Shown one piece after another: positions 33,638 through 45,660 of a DNA stretch of 64,000 bases. Origin of the DNA: Ceratobasidium sp. AG-K (Eukaryota > Basidiomycota > Agaricomycetes > Cantharellales > Ceratobasidiaceae); assembly GCA_037039685.1 (NCBI GenBank), contig JAWNGF010000004.1, positions 1,798,001 to 1,862,000 on the forward strand, read 5' to 3'. Each line of letters starts with the position of its first letter. Position 1 is the stretch's first letter. Under the pieces are notes generated by a model. It worked only from the letters and a program-made list of their open reading frames with translations, was not told the origin of the DNA and did not search any database. Both the position numbers and the translations under genes were made by a program.

Positions 33638-36600
33638 TCATGACCAGACCATGCTCGTCGCCCGACTTACAGGTCGGCTCACAGGTCGGCTACCGGGCCT
33701 GCTTCTGCTAGTCGGACGGCTCCTGCTTCCTGGCCTGCTTCCCGGTCTGCTTCCCGGTCGACTGGCACTAGTACCCCCAGTCGCATCCCGACTAAACATT
33801 ACCCTGCCTCGGTCCTCTCCACCCGCAACGGCAGCTTCCGTTGTCATAGCATCCGAATACGCAGGAGGGACATCCCCAGCGACACCCTCCTCCCCACTCA
33901 CAAGCCTCTCAAACTGCAAACTTCGATCGAAGAGGGTAGTGACGCGCTCCGACGAGTCGTGAGACCTCGGTGGCTGAGGCCGCTCTGGGTTCCCACCTCC
34001 AACGCCAGCTTCAGCAGCCAGCCCACCCATCATTCGATCCGGCACAGCAGTATTGGGGGTCGAGCTGGGTGTGCGTCTGAGAGGCGAGTGGGTAAAGTCT
34101 GCAGTCGGGACATTGAATGCACTGTAGCCTAGGCCTGTGATGGGTGATTGCACAGGAAGTGCTGGTGCGGCGGAGGTTTGAAGGCGGTTTTGTTGCTCCG
34201 CCTTGGCATGGTCGCAGAGACACCCGCCAGGCGGAGTCGAACCAGGAGTCGCCTGTTGAGTAGGAAGAGACGGTAAAGAGTACGGCGGGAGAGCCGTATA
34301 ATCCGGGTTGCATTTACACTAAGATGAAAGCGGTCAACCCCGAGTTCAAAGATGCCATATCCTCTCGACATACCGAGAGTATATGCACCGGGGTCTCGAC
34401 AATAATGTCAAATTGTTTCCGCTTCCCCTTGTCCAGTTGAGAATCATCACCACGCTCGACACGAATCATAATCTTGATCCAGTGAGAAATAATAATATTA
34501 CTCTTGGTATGCTTGCACGTGAAATGAACTGGGCTAGAGCACGTTGGTAGATTGGCTTGTAGCTAAGCGGCAAGTTAGAAATCGTACATATCTTTCTCGA
34601 TCGTGCGCTTACCTGTAGGGTCCAGGGACCATTCGGATTCAATAAGTTTGTGGCAACCTCGTCTGGGTCTTGTCCTTCAATCAATTTAGCTAACGGGGAG
34701 TGGAATATCGCGTCGTTTGAATCGTCAAGAACGGGGAGTAATGAATTTTTAGTCCCCTTGTCGTGTTTATGGCTCGGACATTTGATGGACATGAGCTCGT
34801 ATCGTCGGGTCGGGTCGTGACGCGCTACACGTCGTCCGTGAGCGTAGTAGTCAATTTTTTCTATGGTCAAAAGGAATGGTCAGCCTTAACATTAACAGAT
34901 TACAAAAATGCGGATTCACCTTCTAGCATGACAGTTAGTCTATAAATTTTTACCTTGGCTAACGGCATCATCACCAACGTGATCGGGACGGTGCCACCAA
35001 CGGGGAAGCTCTTCCCGGACACGGTAATAAAATACCTGAGCTGTTCGTCCCATTGACGCTCTACTACAATGTTTTCACGTTCTTCCGTATCGTCTTCGCC
35101 AGGGCAGCTAATGAGCGTGACTTCGGTATGGGCAACAAGTTTCGGCACGAATGTTCCAGTTCGATGGACAACGGCCTTGAGGCGGTACGTGATAGACCCA
35201 AAGTCGCAGTGTAAGTCGGGGGAGTATTGGTCGGGACCGCAAATGAAATAGGATAGTTGTAGGTGCCTGCATACACCCATCCGTCAGTCACGCCTGGGGC
35301 TGGCAGAGTAAAAGCACTTACCCTTCTTAAACTCCTGCCACATGTCCCCTTCGTCCTCATGTTCGACGTCCAACCCAAACTAGCACCAATCTTCTCCAAA
35401 GCGGTACGCTCCTTCTGACGCCCACGCGGTATTTCGTCTCGCCCAGTTACCCCCCGCTCCCTCTCTCGCTGACGCTCGGCGGCTCGTTCCTTGAGCCTCT
35501 GGTCTTCCCTCTCCCTCTCCCTGGGCCCCATAGATCCAGCCCCGCCACGCCCAAACGGACGAGGTCCTACACTCGCACGCGACTTGCTTCGCACCCGATC
35601 TGTGATCTCAGTAATCTCGTGGCCTATTTCATGGAGGACATTGGAAACTGCCGCCAGGCTGAATCGCGTGTTTTGGCGACCGCGTGCGCGCGATTCGGAG
35701 CGATCCCGGTTAGGAGAAGCTTCACCCACTGGAGAGTCGATTGGAGCTCGGAAAGATGGGTGCATAGAAGCTGGGTGAGGACTTGGACTGCTGGCATTGC
35801 GCATGGAGCTGATGCCACTGGTCTGAAGTATTGGTCGAGGCAGTTGAGGGTTGGATCTAGTAGCCGGAGATTGGGAGACGGTGGATCGAGACACGGAGCG
35901 CTGGCGTTCTGTGAGCGGGGGTGAATGGAGTGCATGTGGTGAATGGTCGTGCAGGGCGTCAGGATCCCCGAGGAATGAGAGCGACGACTCGCGGCGAGAA
36001 GGAGACGGGCGCCTCGGAATGTTTCCTAGGCTGTCCTCCGCTTCCTCGTCACTAGGATGTTCCGAAATATTCTCGTGGAGCGACTGTACGCTGGCATCAG
36101 AGGACACGTTTGTCGAAGGCACGTGCGAGGGAGGTGCCGATAAAATTTCGTGAGGTGGGGTCGGTCGAGGCGGTGTGACTTGAGATGTAGACGGGCCACT
36201 GATGGATGGAGGACCTGTTGTGCCGGCGTTTAGACTAAATATAGATTTCAAATTTATGCACTTACGGGAAGGGGCCGAGCTGCGCGAAGCCGCCATATCA
36301 GAGCGAAGGACGTTTCGAAGCTCTTGGAGAGTCTGTCTAGGCGATCCAGGAACGCTCGACTGCTGTCCGTCTCCGCGTGGTGTATAGGGGGGAGTTGGAA
36401 TGTCCGTGTGCTCGTTATGCTCGACAATATGCCGGTGAAAGTACTGCTGGTCCGCGCTAAGGCGTCTGCCCCTCAGTGCACGTATAGTGCCCTGATCCCT
36501 GTCGTTGCGCCGTGATCCATCGGGATTATCGTCATCATCTTCATCATCGGATAATGCACCTTCGTCATCGGCTTCGTGGTCAATTCCGACACCGGGACCG

Positions 36601-37006
36601 ACCGACATGGCTCTCCGCGCCGAACTCGTCGGAGCCGCATCGTCCTCATGCCCCGCGCGGAAGAACACAGTCGAGGAAGATAGCACACTTACGTCCTCGG
36701 TCACTTCCGTGCGACGAGCGCCGATCCCTACCCAATACACGCACGACATGAGGACATCGACTTTGTCGGCCGATGGATGAATGATAGCGTACCTTCGGGC
36801 CATTCCGTTTTCGCCTTGCCCTCGAGGGTGACAGCGATGCTACGAATCTTCGTTGCCTTGGCCAACTTCAACGTGAGGATACCCCGCACCATTGCTGGTG
36901 CTGTCTCTGGGGGTGCTACATTGCGTCTCCGCGCCGCCGCATCGCCGGTGGCTCTGAGAAAGACCACAGGCTCAGCAAGTCGAATGTCTAGAGAGGTGCT
37001 GGGCAT
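33638..37006 (-). CDS. Arrestin-related trafficking adaptor (ART)
   Basis: A predicted alpha-arrestin that recruits a Rsp5-type ubiquitin ligase to plasma-membrane transporters for endocytosis. The start ATG is 37006 (MPSTSLDIRLAEPVVFLRA). Exon 1 gives the first arrestin strands (RSIAVTLEGKAKTEWPEG). Exon 2 (about 36.75-35.3 kb) is mostly a long Ser/Pro/Arg-rich insertion containing an RFSLAAVSNVLHEIGHEI segment. The arrestin fold resumes as GTYNYPISFAVP, FGSITYRLKAVVHR and FPVGGTVPITLVMMPL. The C-terminus has LPPY near 34290 and a canonical PPxY motif (VPPAYSDA) near 33860, expected to bind WW domains. It ends in RPGSRPGS repeats at 33638. An insertion of about 400 residues inside the N-terminal arrestin domain is notable but is seen in other basidiomycete ARTs. 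Confidence 0.85.
33655..33775 (-). repeat. Minisatellite encoding RPGS/RPVS/SRSRP repeats
   Basis: Short GC-rich near-repeats (12 bp units encoding Arg-Pro-Gly/Val-Ser and variants) make up the C-terminal tail of the arrestin-like gene. Such tracts are prone to length change and give a basic, phosphorylatable tail. Confidence 0.7.
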
Positions 37007-37231
37007 GGTCGTGGTTGAATTCAGAAATTTCGGAGCAAGCTAATTATTTTCCGCCCCGTCTCGGTCCAGATCCTGAGCTTGCCGGTCTCCCACAAGGCGC
37101 TCCAGTGACCCCCCGGACTTTATTGCCAATCACCCCGCAGATCTTGTTATCTAATCGCATTCATAACCGCATCAGCAACTCAAAAATAAAGACAAAAAAA
37201 CACATGTCTCGCAATAGCCGAGGTCCGGACC

Positions 37232-38630
37232 TTACGCCACTTCCTTTCCAAATACCAGTGCACTACTCTTGAATGATACGTTGAACAAGAGCAGGTTGTT
37301 GATATCCCGCACCCAGTTATCCTGACTCGCCCCACTCCTAAACCCGTCGTCCTCGTCCGCGTCTGGCGCACAGGCCGGCGAAGACCGGTTAATGCAGGGC
37401 ATCGGAAATGCCGAGGTGGAAATTTGAACCGATTCACCGGGGTTTAGGTGTCTGATGGACTGCCCGTCCATGGATACCTCTGCCGGCGCTCGAGACCCCT
37501 CGTTGACCTAATGGTAATTAGAATCCCAGGCTGCCCCGGCTATTGGGAGAAACGCACCAATAAGCGAATGCTACAGGACGACGGGAGGACTAGTGGCCGA
37601 AAAGAAAGGGACCGTGGGCAAATGGGTGTCATGACCAAGGCGCGGACGGAGGGGTGGACAATTGGCCCCCCGCAGGATAGCGAATACGCGGTGGAGCCCG
37701 TGGGGGTGGAAACAATGAGACCATCAGACTGGGCAAAATGTTAGGTATGGCGACATGTAGGGATGGAATGTGATACACACAACTGCCTCGGTTAAGTGCG
37801 CATCATCTACGAATGAGTCTATCCTAGTCAGGTGTGGACTTCCTCCGCGATGAAGTGATATCTAAATATGCAGTGAGTGTTGATACCGTTTGCAGACTCA
37901 TAGGCGTCACCTCGTTCATAGCCAACATCGGCCTTTCATCTGGGTACGGTAAGAAGTAAGATCCTATTAATAACCTAAGCGGCAAAATACCCGCCTTTAG
38001 AAATGTGTTTCCCTTTCGCATCGTGGAATGTCGAGGCCAGTCGCATCCTCGGTAGGACGGTTGCTGTTCCAGAGAACACATCCTCCAGCGCTGTAGGTAG
38101 GGAGTTGATGTCTGGCAAAGCGTCAAATAATTCGGCACCGGATTCAGAGATACAGAATACCTACGAAAGGGCAGTAGAAATCCAAGAGTTCCCATCGAAA
38201 AACTTAGTACTGGCGGAACTGGTCCGGTATTAAATAGGGAGTTAGCATGTAGAATAGTCCCATCGCCCCCGAGCGTCACAATCAAATCGATCTCCGGTTT
38301 ATCGGCTGAGAGTACGTATCAAAATGAGGCTATTGTTTTAGCGGTCCGATTGTTGACTTACACGAGCGAACGTTGTATGGCTCAACGCCTGGTGGTATCT
38401 TTGACGTCGACTCGACGAACAATGTAACCTTTTCGAATCGACGCTTGATATATCTGATAGTATTCAGCACAAGCAACGAGGAGAGACGATAATACGTACT
38501 CAACGGCCATCTCCAGCGCCCCGGCAACCAGAGGGTCCCTCGGTTTCCGACAAAATAAAATGTTTTTAATTCCGGCATTGGAGACGAAATCGGAAAGTTG
38601 AACTCGAGACCTAGAGACTACTCGTGAAAG
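37232..38630 (-). CDS. NAD(H) kinase (5' end unresolved)
   Basis: Phosphorylates NAD(H) to NADP(H) with ATP. On the minus strand visible exons read, in order: [20 protein letters not shown], an intron, [15 protein letters not shown] with [12 protein letters not shown], then the catalytic [17 protein letters not shown] (GGDGT motif), [77 protein letters not shown] (the second signature) and [19 protein letters not shown]. It ends at 37232 after ALVFGKEVA. Both NADK signatures are intact. An in-frame TAA near 38655 means the first exon must be spliced in from further upstream, possibly the 38.66-38.93 kb frame. That would overlap the divergent methyltransferase start region. Whether it is the cytosolic or the mitochondrial (Pos5-like) form cannot be decided without the N-terminus. 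Confidence 0.87.
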
Positions 38631-38900
38631 AACATAATGCTTTGCGGATTCGAGTTACCGAGCGGGTTGGTCGACCAAAACAGGTTGAGCGACGGCCTGG
38701 GTTGATAAGCAGCGTCGCGTTGTGGTTGGTTGGATTCTGGAGGCAGCGGGCGCGAAAGTGTACTGCCCAGTCTTGTACCTAAGACCAGTCCGCACAGAGG
38801 AGCACACAAACGAGAACATAACTGGCGATGTTCATTACAGAGGTCAAGTCCAAGTCTTCCGATCCAAATAAAGCAAACGTTGATCTTCAAATTGATCGAC

Positions 38901-40171
38901 ATGAATGACATCAACCTGCTTCCACCCACCATGGCCGCCCTCGGACATAAAATAAACGACCCAGACAGTGCGATTCGAGAAACTGATACTGATGCTGCTC
39001 ATTCTCGTCTATCAGCCGTTCGACAAGGATACCTAACGGATCCGTACCTCGCTCCCCTTGTTCCACGAGCGCGCTTTGTCCAAACGCGAGCGCCGCTGAT
39101 GAATATAGGGACTTACGTACGAGCCACAGCGATCGATATGCTTGTCGAGAGCTGGCTATGTCTAGAGGGCGAGAAGTGTCAAGTGGTTAGTTTAGGCGCC
39201 GGGAGTGATACACGATTTTGGAGGTTGATGGTGGGTAAGAGCGCCCTCGTACCCAACTAAAGTGGTCATTTCTTTAATGCCCGTATTCACTGCAGGATAA
39301 AGGCTATGCAAAGCAAATTACCTCATATGTCGAACTAGACTTTTCGGAGAACACATCTCGCAAAGCCAAGGCAATCACACAGTCTCAGACCCTAAGCAGC
39401 GTACTTGGGCCGGACCTTAAAATAGGTAAGCGTCCGACCCCTGCTATCACAATCAAGCCTAATCACACATTAATCCAAGAGCGCGGAGGAACAGCCCTGA
39501 CCTCATCAATATATCACCTCACACCGCTGGACCTGCGGGTGGGAACACCAGCACTCTCGTCCTTGGTGCCGTCCCCCCTCGACCCGAACCTACCCACCCT
39601 CTTTATTTCAGAATGCGTATTCGTGTATATGCCGCCCAGTGCGTCGAATGCAATCGTTCGATGGTTCGGGGAAACATTCCAGCGGGTGGCAGGGATAGTC
39701 TATGAGATGTTCGGGTTACAAGACTCTTTTGGTCAGGTGTTGAAGGATAACCTGAAGGTGCGTTTTGGGTATAACCCCTCGAAGCCAGGCTAATTGGCTG
39801 ATGGTGAACGTAATAGGCCAGGCATATAGAACTTCCAGGAGTAGACTCCTTTCCGACACTCGATTCGCAAATTGCCCGATTTATCGACAACGGGCTGACC
39901 CGTGGGCATGGGCGAACCCTGAAAGACATCAGACGAACGAACATCCCAGTGTCGGAGTTACAACGGTACGCATCTTGTTCCGGTTCGCAATACGCATAGT
40001 TCCATATAAGTCTCTCTCAGCATATCACGCCTTGAACACCTCGACGAAATCGAAGAACTCGAGCTCGTGCTGGCCCACTATGCCATCACTTGGGGTCACT
40101 CCAATAAAACGAGCTCACTTGACGCATGGGAGTTGCCGGCCCAAGCATCACCTACTGAAGAGACTTTCTGA
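38901..40171 (+). CDS. PPM1: Leucine carboxyl methyltransferase 1 (PPM1)
   Basis: Methylates the C-terminal leucine of the PP2A catalytic subunit, controlling holoenzyme assembly. The start ATG is at 38901 (MNDINLLPPTMAALGHK); a second in-frame ATG at 38931 is possible. Exon 1 contains AIRETDTDAAHSRLSAVRQG, YLTDPYLAPLVPRARF, the INIGTY-like MNIGTYVRA with SAM-contact Arg, and motif I VVSLGAGSDTRFWRLM. Further exons give YVELDFSENTSRKA, LPTLFISECVFVYM, IVYEMFGLQDSFGQVLK and, after a short intron near 39970-40020, ISRLEHLDEIEELELVLAHY with ITWG, the family C-terminus. The stop is TGA at 40169-40171. All introns are short and join in frame. The length (about 350 aa) is usual for LCMT1/PPM1. Confidence 0.92.
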
Positions 40172-40436
40172 GTAATTGTATCAATTAATGAAATACTGTA
40201 ATAGGATTCTCTATCTGCGGTCAAGGATTGAGGACAGGGATCCCACCTCCCATAGCGATATAGAAGTGATAGGCATACATGGAGGGTACCCATACACAAA
40301 AAGAAGCTGGGATTTATATGATTTACACGAACGCGGCAGAACAAACAATAGTTATTAGATGCGAACCAAGGTACACCACCTGCACTATGAGAACGTAGAA
40401 CAAGAGGTGCTTGTACCGCATCTCGTCGTTCTGAAC

Positions 40437-42146
40437 TCAGTGCACTCTATGATTAACGGCCCATTTGACACTACTCTTAAAAAAATACATTACCTGCAAA
40501 GCCGACCTAGAATGGATCAGGATGGGAGAGGTTGAAGCGCAAAGCCACTGTCCTTTTGATAGGACGAAGACTATGAAAGCAGCAAGCACGAGTTGAGTCA
40601 GGCCTCGAGGCGACCAGGGCCCAGCTACGATGATTTGAGAAATCGTCGATCTACACATATTATGTCACGCCTGAGAAGTATAAAGGAAATAAAGCTGCGC
40701 ACAACAAAAGCACGGCACCCTGTTGGAGAGGATGAAGGATATCAATCAAACCTTGCTCAGATATAAGGAGCCCTAGGCCTGGTTCAACAATATTATAACA
40801 TACCAGCCGAGTGTCCATTGTCCATTGCACCATCTCCGAGTTTGCAGAGCTCAAGTGGCTGCCCTCGCCCGGCTCAAGGATAAATTCAACCATAGGTACA
40901 CGTCGTGATATTGACCTTAACCAGTCACCAATGCAGAAAGTAAGTGGGAGCCCAACAGCTGGCTCTCGAATGTCAACGAACTGGTATGTTGCTCCCGGGG
41001 ATGAGTTTGAAAGACTGCAGCTGCACAGGTAGCTATTATCTACTACTATATATCAGAACGCATGGCTGCGCAGCAATGAGTTCCCCTGTGCCACCAACAA
41101 GCCCGGAGGGTTGATATGGTCTTGTGGCAGTTGAATCGGAGCGGTGGATACTTGGATCAATGTCGACTAGCAGAGAATGCCTGCAAAATTTCGAAAAGTA
41201 TAGGTCCAGCTATACTCAAACTCGCCTCCGAGTGCCCCCCAATCGAGAACTTCTGTCGCCACATTTGTTTCAGACGATTCTGCCGAAATTGGCAGTGGGC
41301 GTCCAGCACACGAGCTGATCGAGGGCTCAAAGTGTTCATCCATTTTACGCATTCCGATGAAATAAAGTACAAGCGAGAATCAGCCGCTCCCAAAAGGAAT
41401 CAACCAGATCTTATCCAGCTTGCGTGTATCGAGGCAACAAGGGTATAGCCTAATATCCCCGCCCCATACTCCAAAATGGATGGGATAGCCCGGCTCCCGC
41501 TCCGGTGAAATACCATATAACTCTTCTCGAGTTTGACGTGCAGCGCATTGCCGACCATCAAGGTAACCGCACCTGCATCCTGGAGCATGCATTGAAGCGC
41601 AGAGCGAGGCTTCGTGTAAATGGAGAATTGAAGGATCGTCCATGCCAGAGGGCCCTTACTATATGCTCGATCTCTCCATTCCTTCAGGGAAACCGGATTG
41701 CGGCACCGCGATTGACTCGAGGGAGGCTGAACCACACATATAGGCCGCCTATTGTGCCGGTTAAACACTGTTTATCATAACCCTCATATCACGAGTGAAA
41801 CGGGGAGTCCAGATTCTCACAGGTCAAATTATGGCAGAACCAGAACCTCCAAGTTCATGCCCCAATACAGAGTTAGTACTATCTACGCCCAACCAGGATC
41901 ATGATTCAGTCATGAATCGAACGGTTCAATATAAGGTGTTTCACACGCGCAACAAACTCGAACGGTAAGTGCAGAGTCAAGGTTGGGGCGGGTTGCACAT
42001 TCAGAAGCGAACGTGGTACCATCTAACAAAGTTGTAAAGACGGAGTGGAAACTCCCACCTGAGTCAAATATACCAATGAAGACAAGTCTCAGCAAGAGGC
42101 CAGAAACGCGAACGCATACGGTACTTGGTTTCAAATCGAGGTACAT
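40437..42146 (-). CDS. Possible multi-exon hypothetical membrane protein
   Basis: Several minus-strand open segments follow each other in a way that looks coding, but I could not settle every splice. The 41910-42146 frame has a hydrophobic stretch (SGLLLRLVFIGIF) and a Cys-rich end (VRVCCACETPY). The 41400-41768 frame reads GPLAWTILQFSIYTKP, LQDAGAVTLMVGNALHVKLE and GAGILGYTLVASIHAS, with amphipathic or membrane-like segments. The 40660-40893 and 40437-40658 frames contain GAVLLLCAALFPLYFSG and LTQLVLAAFIVFVLSKG, both strong membrane-segment candidates. Together they suggest a protein with three or more membrane helices. No known family was recognised; the boundaries are guesses. Confidence 0.3.
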
Positions 42147-43348
42147 CCGATTGGTAGGTATCTAATTGCCCTTACATATTAAACTCGGATAACACCCAGC
42201 TTCGTGCTTGCATAACGGTATGCTTATATGCGCATTCGACGTGCTCTCTCTCCTAACCCCAGGCGGTGAAAACTTGTGGACCACCGTGTAACTATCGTAC
42301 GAGTGTTACAGGGGAAACCGGTCACGCATGCAGCTTGGCCAGCCCATGTTCCTGTACATGTGATCTGTAGATTGGTCGCTAATTCCGGTCAAGAGAAAAT
42401 AGCATTTACCACTAATTTATTGTTGGGTGTCCCCCGATGGTTTTACTAGAGTGCAATCTGCTAATAAAATCCGGACCAATAAGCGGCTGAAAACGAGCGC
42501 GCGTGAGCAAAGCTAGAACAGGATGCGGCTACGGGGAAGGAGCCAGTCGTTACATATGTCAATTTCAGCTCGCGTTGAGAGCTTGCCAATAGAAATCTTG
42601 AGCATCCCAATATAGGCGGGGCAGGTGTGCCAAGAACGGTATAGCAGCGGTTGGGAGATCTTCGTCTCCGAGGACTAACATTGGAAATGCTCGTCAATGT
42701 TTTCATTATGAGGCCAGGCCTTTGATGCTCCTCGTTGCGTGGTAGGGTCACTGTGAATCAGGAGTTGATAGGCCCACAGTAATTTGGGCTTGGTGTACCA
42801 TAAAAAGGCTTTGCACACTTTGGGAGAACCATGCGTCTGGATTTTTATGAATCCGGTTAGACCAAGTTATAAGAGCTGTGAGCTGGAAGCCGAAATAGTA
42901 CTGATGAGAAAGGTGGCGAGCTTGTTCCCCATGAAGGTGTTATCTACACCCGACCAAGGTACTCCTGAGACAGTCACTCAAGACGCCCTAGGCCAATAGA
43001 TGACCTACATGGATAGGGTGTTCCAACAATTCAACCATAGGCCTGGGATCGCACTCGGAACAGGTGTTCTCTATCAACAAAAAGCGCATGTCGCGAGGTC
43101 TCGTAATGAGGGGGCCTCTCCAGTTCGGCCCGCGATCGCGACAGCTCATGATCGTTTACGAGCAATTGCCCAACGGGCGAGCGCCGGACCCGCGAGCACC
43201 GACAAGCCATTCACAAGAGTTCCAGAGACCCGCGAGGGCGGTCCCCCCACAGCGAGCTCTCACGGGCTTAACGAGGTTTTCTACTTCAAGGCTTTTGTAG
43301 AGCGAGACCTCACCCAAGCTGGGGTAATTGCGAATGGTAACGTTACAA

Positions 43349-43356
43349 TCACGTGA
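43349..43356. promoter_or_regulatory. TCACGTGA palindromic E-box upstream of SCI1-like gene
   Basis: A perfect 8 bp palindrome containing the CACGTG core, about 50 bp upstream of the ATG at 43407. It matches the sites in the UNG/CFEM promoter. Its closeness to the start suggests a core-promoter role. Confidence 0.5.
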
Positions 43357-43406
43357 CGAGTAGTCACTTTCGACATTCGGGATTCTGACTCGCCACGACT
43401 ACCAGC

Positions 43407-44570
43407 ATGCCTCGAGGCCGATCTCGCTCCCGTTCTCGTTCTCGTTCCCGCTCTCCTAGTCCCAGGCTATCACTAAAGTCCCTTGGTGTCTCAGAAATAT
43501 CAGAAACAGACTACTTTCAAAAGAGCTTCGAGTTTCGGACGTGGTTGCGGGACGAACGTGGCAAGTATTTTGACGAGCTCTCGGGAGAACGGGCTAGGCA
43601 GTGAGTCACTTTTATAAAATGCAGCGAAACTCGGAACTTTATTGATGCATGCAAGGGTTCCTATTATTTTGTACGATATAACCCCTTGAGTAGCTATTTT
43701 CGCAAGTTTGTCAAGGTGAGCTGGATAGCCATGATTTCGGGCGAAATTATCTTAGTAATTACGTATCAAGGCATGGAATAAAGGAAAACTGTCGAAGGAA
43801 ATTTATACCGCCGACGCGGCCAGGGAAAGTGCTCAACCCGCTTCGTCCCAAACGTCATATAGGTGGTCTTTCGCGAACAACTCCAAAGTAAGCGCGGCGG
43901 AACTCAAAGCAGCTCGTGAAGCTGGTAGGTTTCAACCATCCAGGCCATCCCGTCTATACTAAAGCTTGCGTTATTTTCAGTTGGACAGGCAACTCACGGT
44001 CTTGATACCCCAGCTACCGACGCCGTGCCGAAACGTACCCAGGGTCCCTCGCTCCCCTCTGGTCGTGTGCTCGGGCCTACACTTCCTTCAGCCTCGGACG
44101 CCACGCTTGAACGCGAGGCTGCATATGAATCGGCTCAACAGGAGCGAAGAGTTGCCAATAAGCGAGTGCGAGAACGCCTGGAGGACGAGGATGGAGGTAT
44201 TGGGCCGAAGGCCGTAGGACGTGAGGGTATGATGGAGAAGAAGCGCGCTCGGAGGGACGAAGACAGGGCGATGCGAGACAGAAAGGAGGATGGCGGGTTG
44301 GAAATGCGTGAAGATGTGTTAATGGGATCAGGAAGCAGCGATAGCTTCCAAGCCGCGTAAGTGTAGTCTCTTTTCGAGTCCCTTGAAAACTCTAACTTGC
44401 CGTTGCCGTGTAGTATTGCAAGAAGGGATGCGGCAAGAGCCCGTTGGGCGGACAAAAAGGCGGTAGGTGGTAGCAGTGGGCAACCAAATGAACGTGTCCA
44501 AGCGATGAGAGCACGCGATGCGGAGACTATGGCAATGTTCCAAAACATGGCCAAGGAGCGTTTTGGGTGA
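43407..44570 (+). CDS. RS-rich nuclear protein, SCI1-like (style cell-cycle inhibitor 1-like)
   Basis: The start ATG (43407) opens an Arg-Ser dipeptide tract (MPRGRSRSRSRSRSRSPSPR), as in splicing-related proteins. SEISETDYFQKSFEFRTWLR and KYFDELSGERARQ follow. A short intron leads to YFRKFVKAWNKGKLSKEIY. This conserved core is shared with plant SCI1 and uncharacterised eukaryotic homologs. Later exons are charged, Glu/Arg/Lys-rich and helical (EREAAYESAQQERRVANKR), then IARRDAARARWADKKA and the C-terminal RARDAETMAMFQNMAKERFG, ending at TGA 44568-44570. About 270 aa. The molecular role is unknown; nuclear localisation and an RNA-processing or cell-cycle link are inference. Confidence 0.78.
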
Positions 44571-45660
44571 ACTCAGTCGACAAGAACTTTGGTCCATCGC
44601 ATTCCTTCTTGCTTGTACAAGATTGGGCAATCAGATGCTCGCTTTGGTGAAAAGTACCCGTGGAATCCGATGCATATGTTATGGTGGACATTTTGAGTAC
44701 ACTTAAAGAATGACTGGGCTCAAGGTGACTTGAAATCAGGGAGTGTATGGCTGTAAATATACACGACTGGCACGCACCCGAGGTCTAACTCTCGCCAATG
44801 GGCTCCAGTGTTTCGAGCCCGCTAAATTCTGCGGTAAAGTGTGAAAATCTGACGAGTGGAATGATATCGCGAAACGAGGGCTAAAGGCCCCAACCCATCG
44901 GATGATCGTGATTCGAGGAGTGTATACGTGGCTGTGCTGAGTACCTTGCTCAAACCCACCGCGCCAGTGTCGCCATTTTGGGGTCAAGCGCCGAGTTGTA
45001 CCGCCTCATTCTCTTCAACCTGTCACTCGATTGCAGAAGTCAAGATAATTAAACAAGCTAGAATCTCGTGAAATCCCACTGCTGAGAAAGTTTCGTATCC
45101 ATACCTACAGCCGTCGTGGTACTACATTTTTCTCTTGACCCCAAATTGAGAACACTGCTCAGGCCTGACTCTGGATCAGATTACCATGTAAGCTAATTTA
45201 CGTTCACCACGCTCTCATTCCGACACCGCACCTCGAGCAGCACCGCTGAATCGTATTGGGCTTGGCTGACTGCCACAAAGTTGGAGCGACGGGTTTTACA
45301 TGACATGCCACGGACGGCCGTCGGGTTGGATTTTCCAGCCACGAATTTACACCATATAACGGGCACACAAATGAGCGCTTCGTCGATCCAACTCCATTTG
45401 TGTGGTTCCGAGGAAACGACACGCCAACCTGGTCGAGGTATAGGCGTGAGAGTCGAGCTCCCCTTTTTCATCGAGGCTCGCTCGGCGCTTTTGGTAGACC
45501 ATTTTACAATCAACTATTAGCTTCCGGCGCCTGGCCGCCATGTGTTCGCCTCATATCTCCCACGCAGGGAACATGCAGCCGATCGACACGCAAGCGATTT
45601 ATACCCGCCAGCCAGAGAGACCACCTCCTCAGTCCCCACTAAACCGACCACCTGAACTCA
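44571..45660. other. Intergenic region upstream of the NLR array
   Basis: Short overlapping frames on both strands (45193-45541) without a recognised domain. The last 100 bp before 45661 share a block (GCGATTTATAC...AGCCAG...) with the regions upstream of NWD copies 2 and 3, so the duplicated unit includes a proximal promoter. A possible weak TATA-like TTTATA lies near 45598. Confidence 0.45.

Larger units (their letters stand above)
40172..43406. other. Gene-poor 3.2 kb stretch
   Basis: The longest stretch without a firm gene. A possible multi-exon minus-strand membrane-protein gene (40437-42146) is listed separately. The plus frame 43000-43356 (118 aa) is Arg/Pro/Ala-rich in its middle and matches no family I know. 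A GC-rich block at 43080-43280 differs from its AT-rich surroundings. A TCACGTGA palindrome lies at 43349-43356. Confidence 0.35.

Noticed and set aside
38330..38578. ORF beginning [14 protein letters not shown] as the NADK start
   Set aside because: It is out of frame with the conserved [16 protein letters not shown] reading that continues into the GGDGT exon, so it is not the true start.
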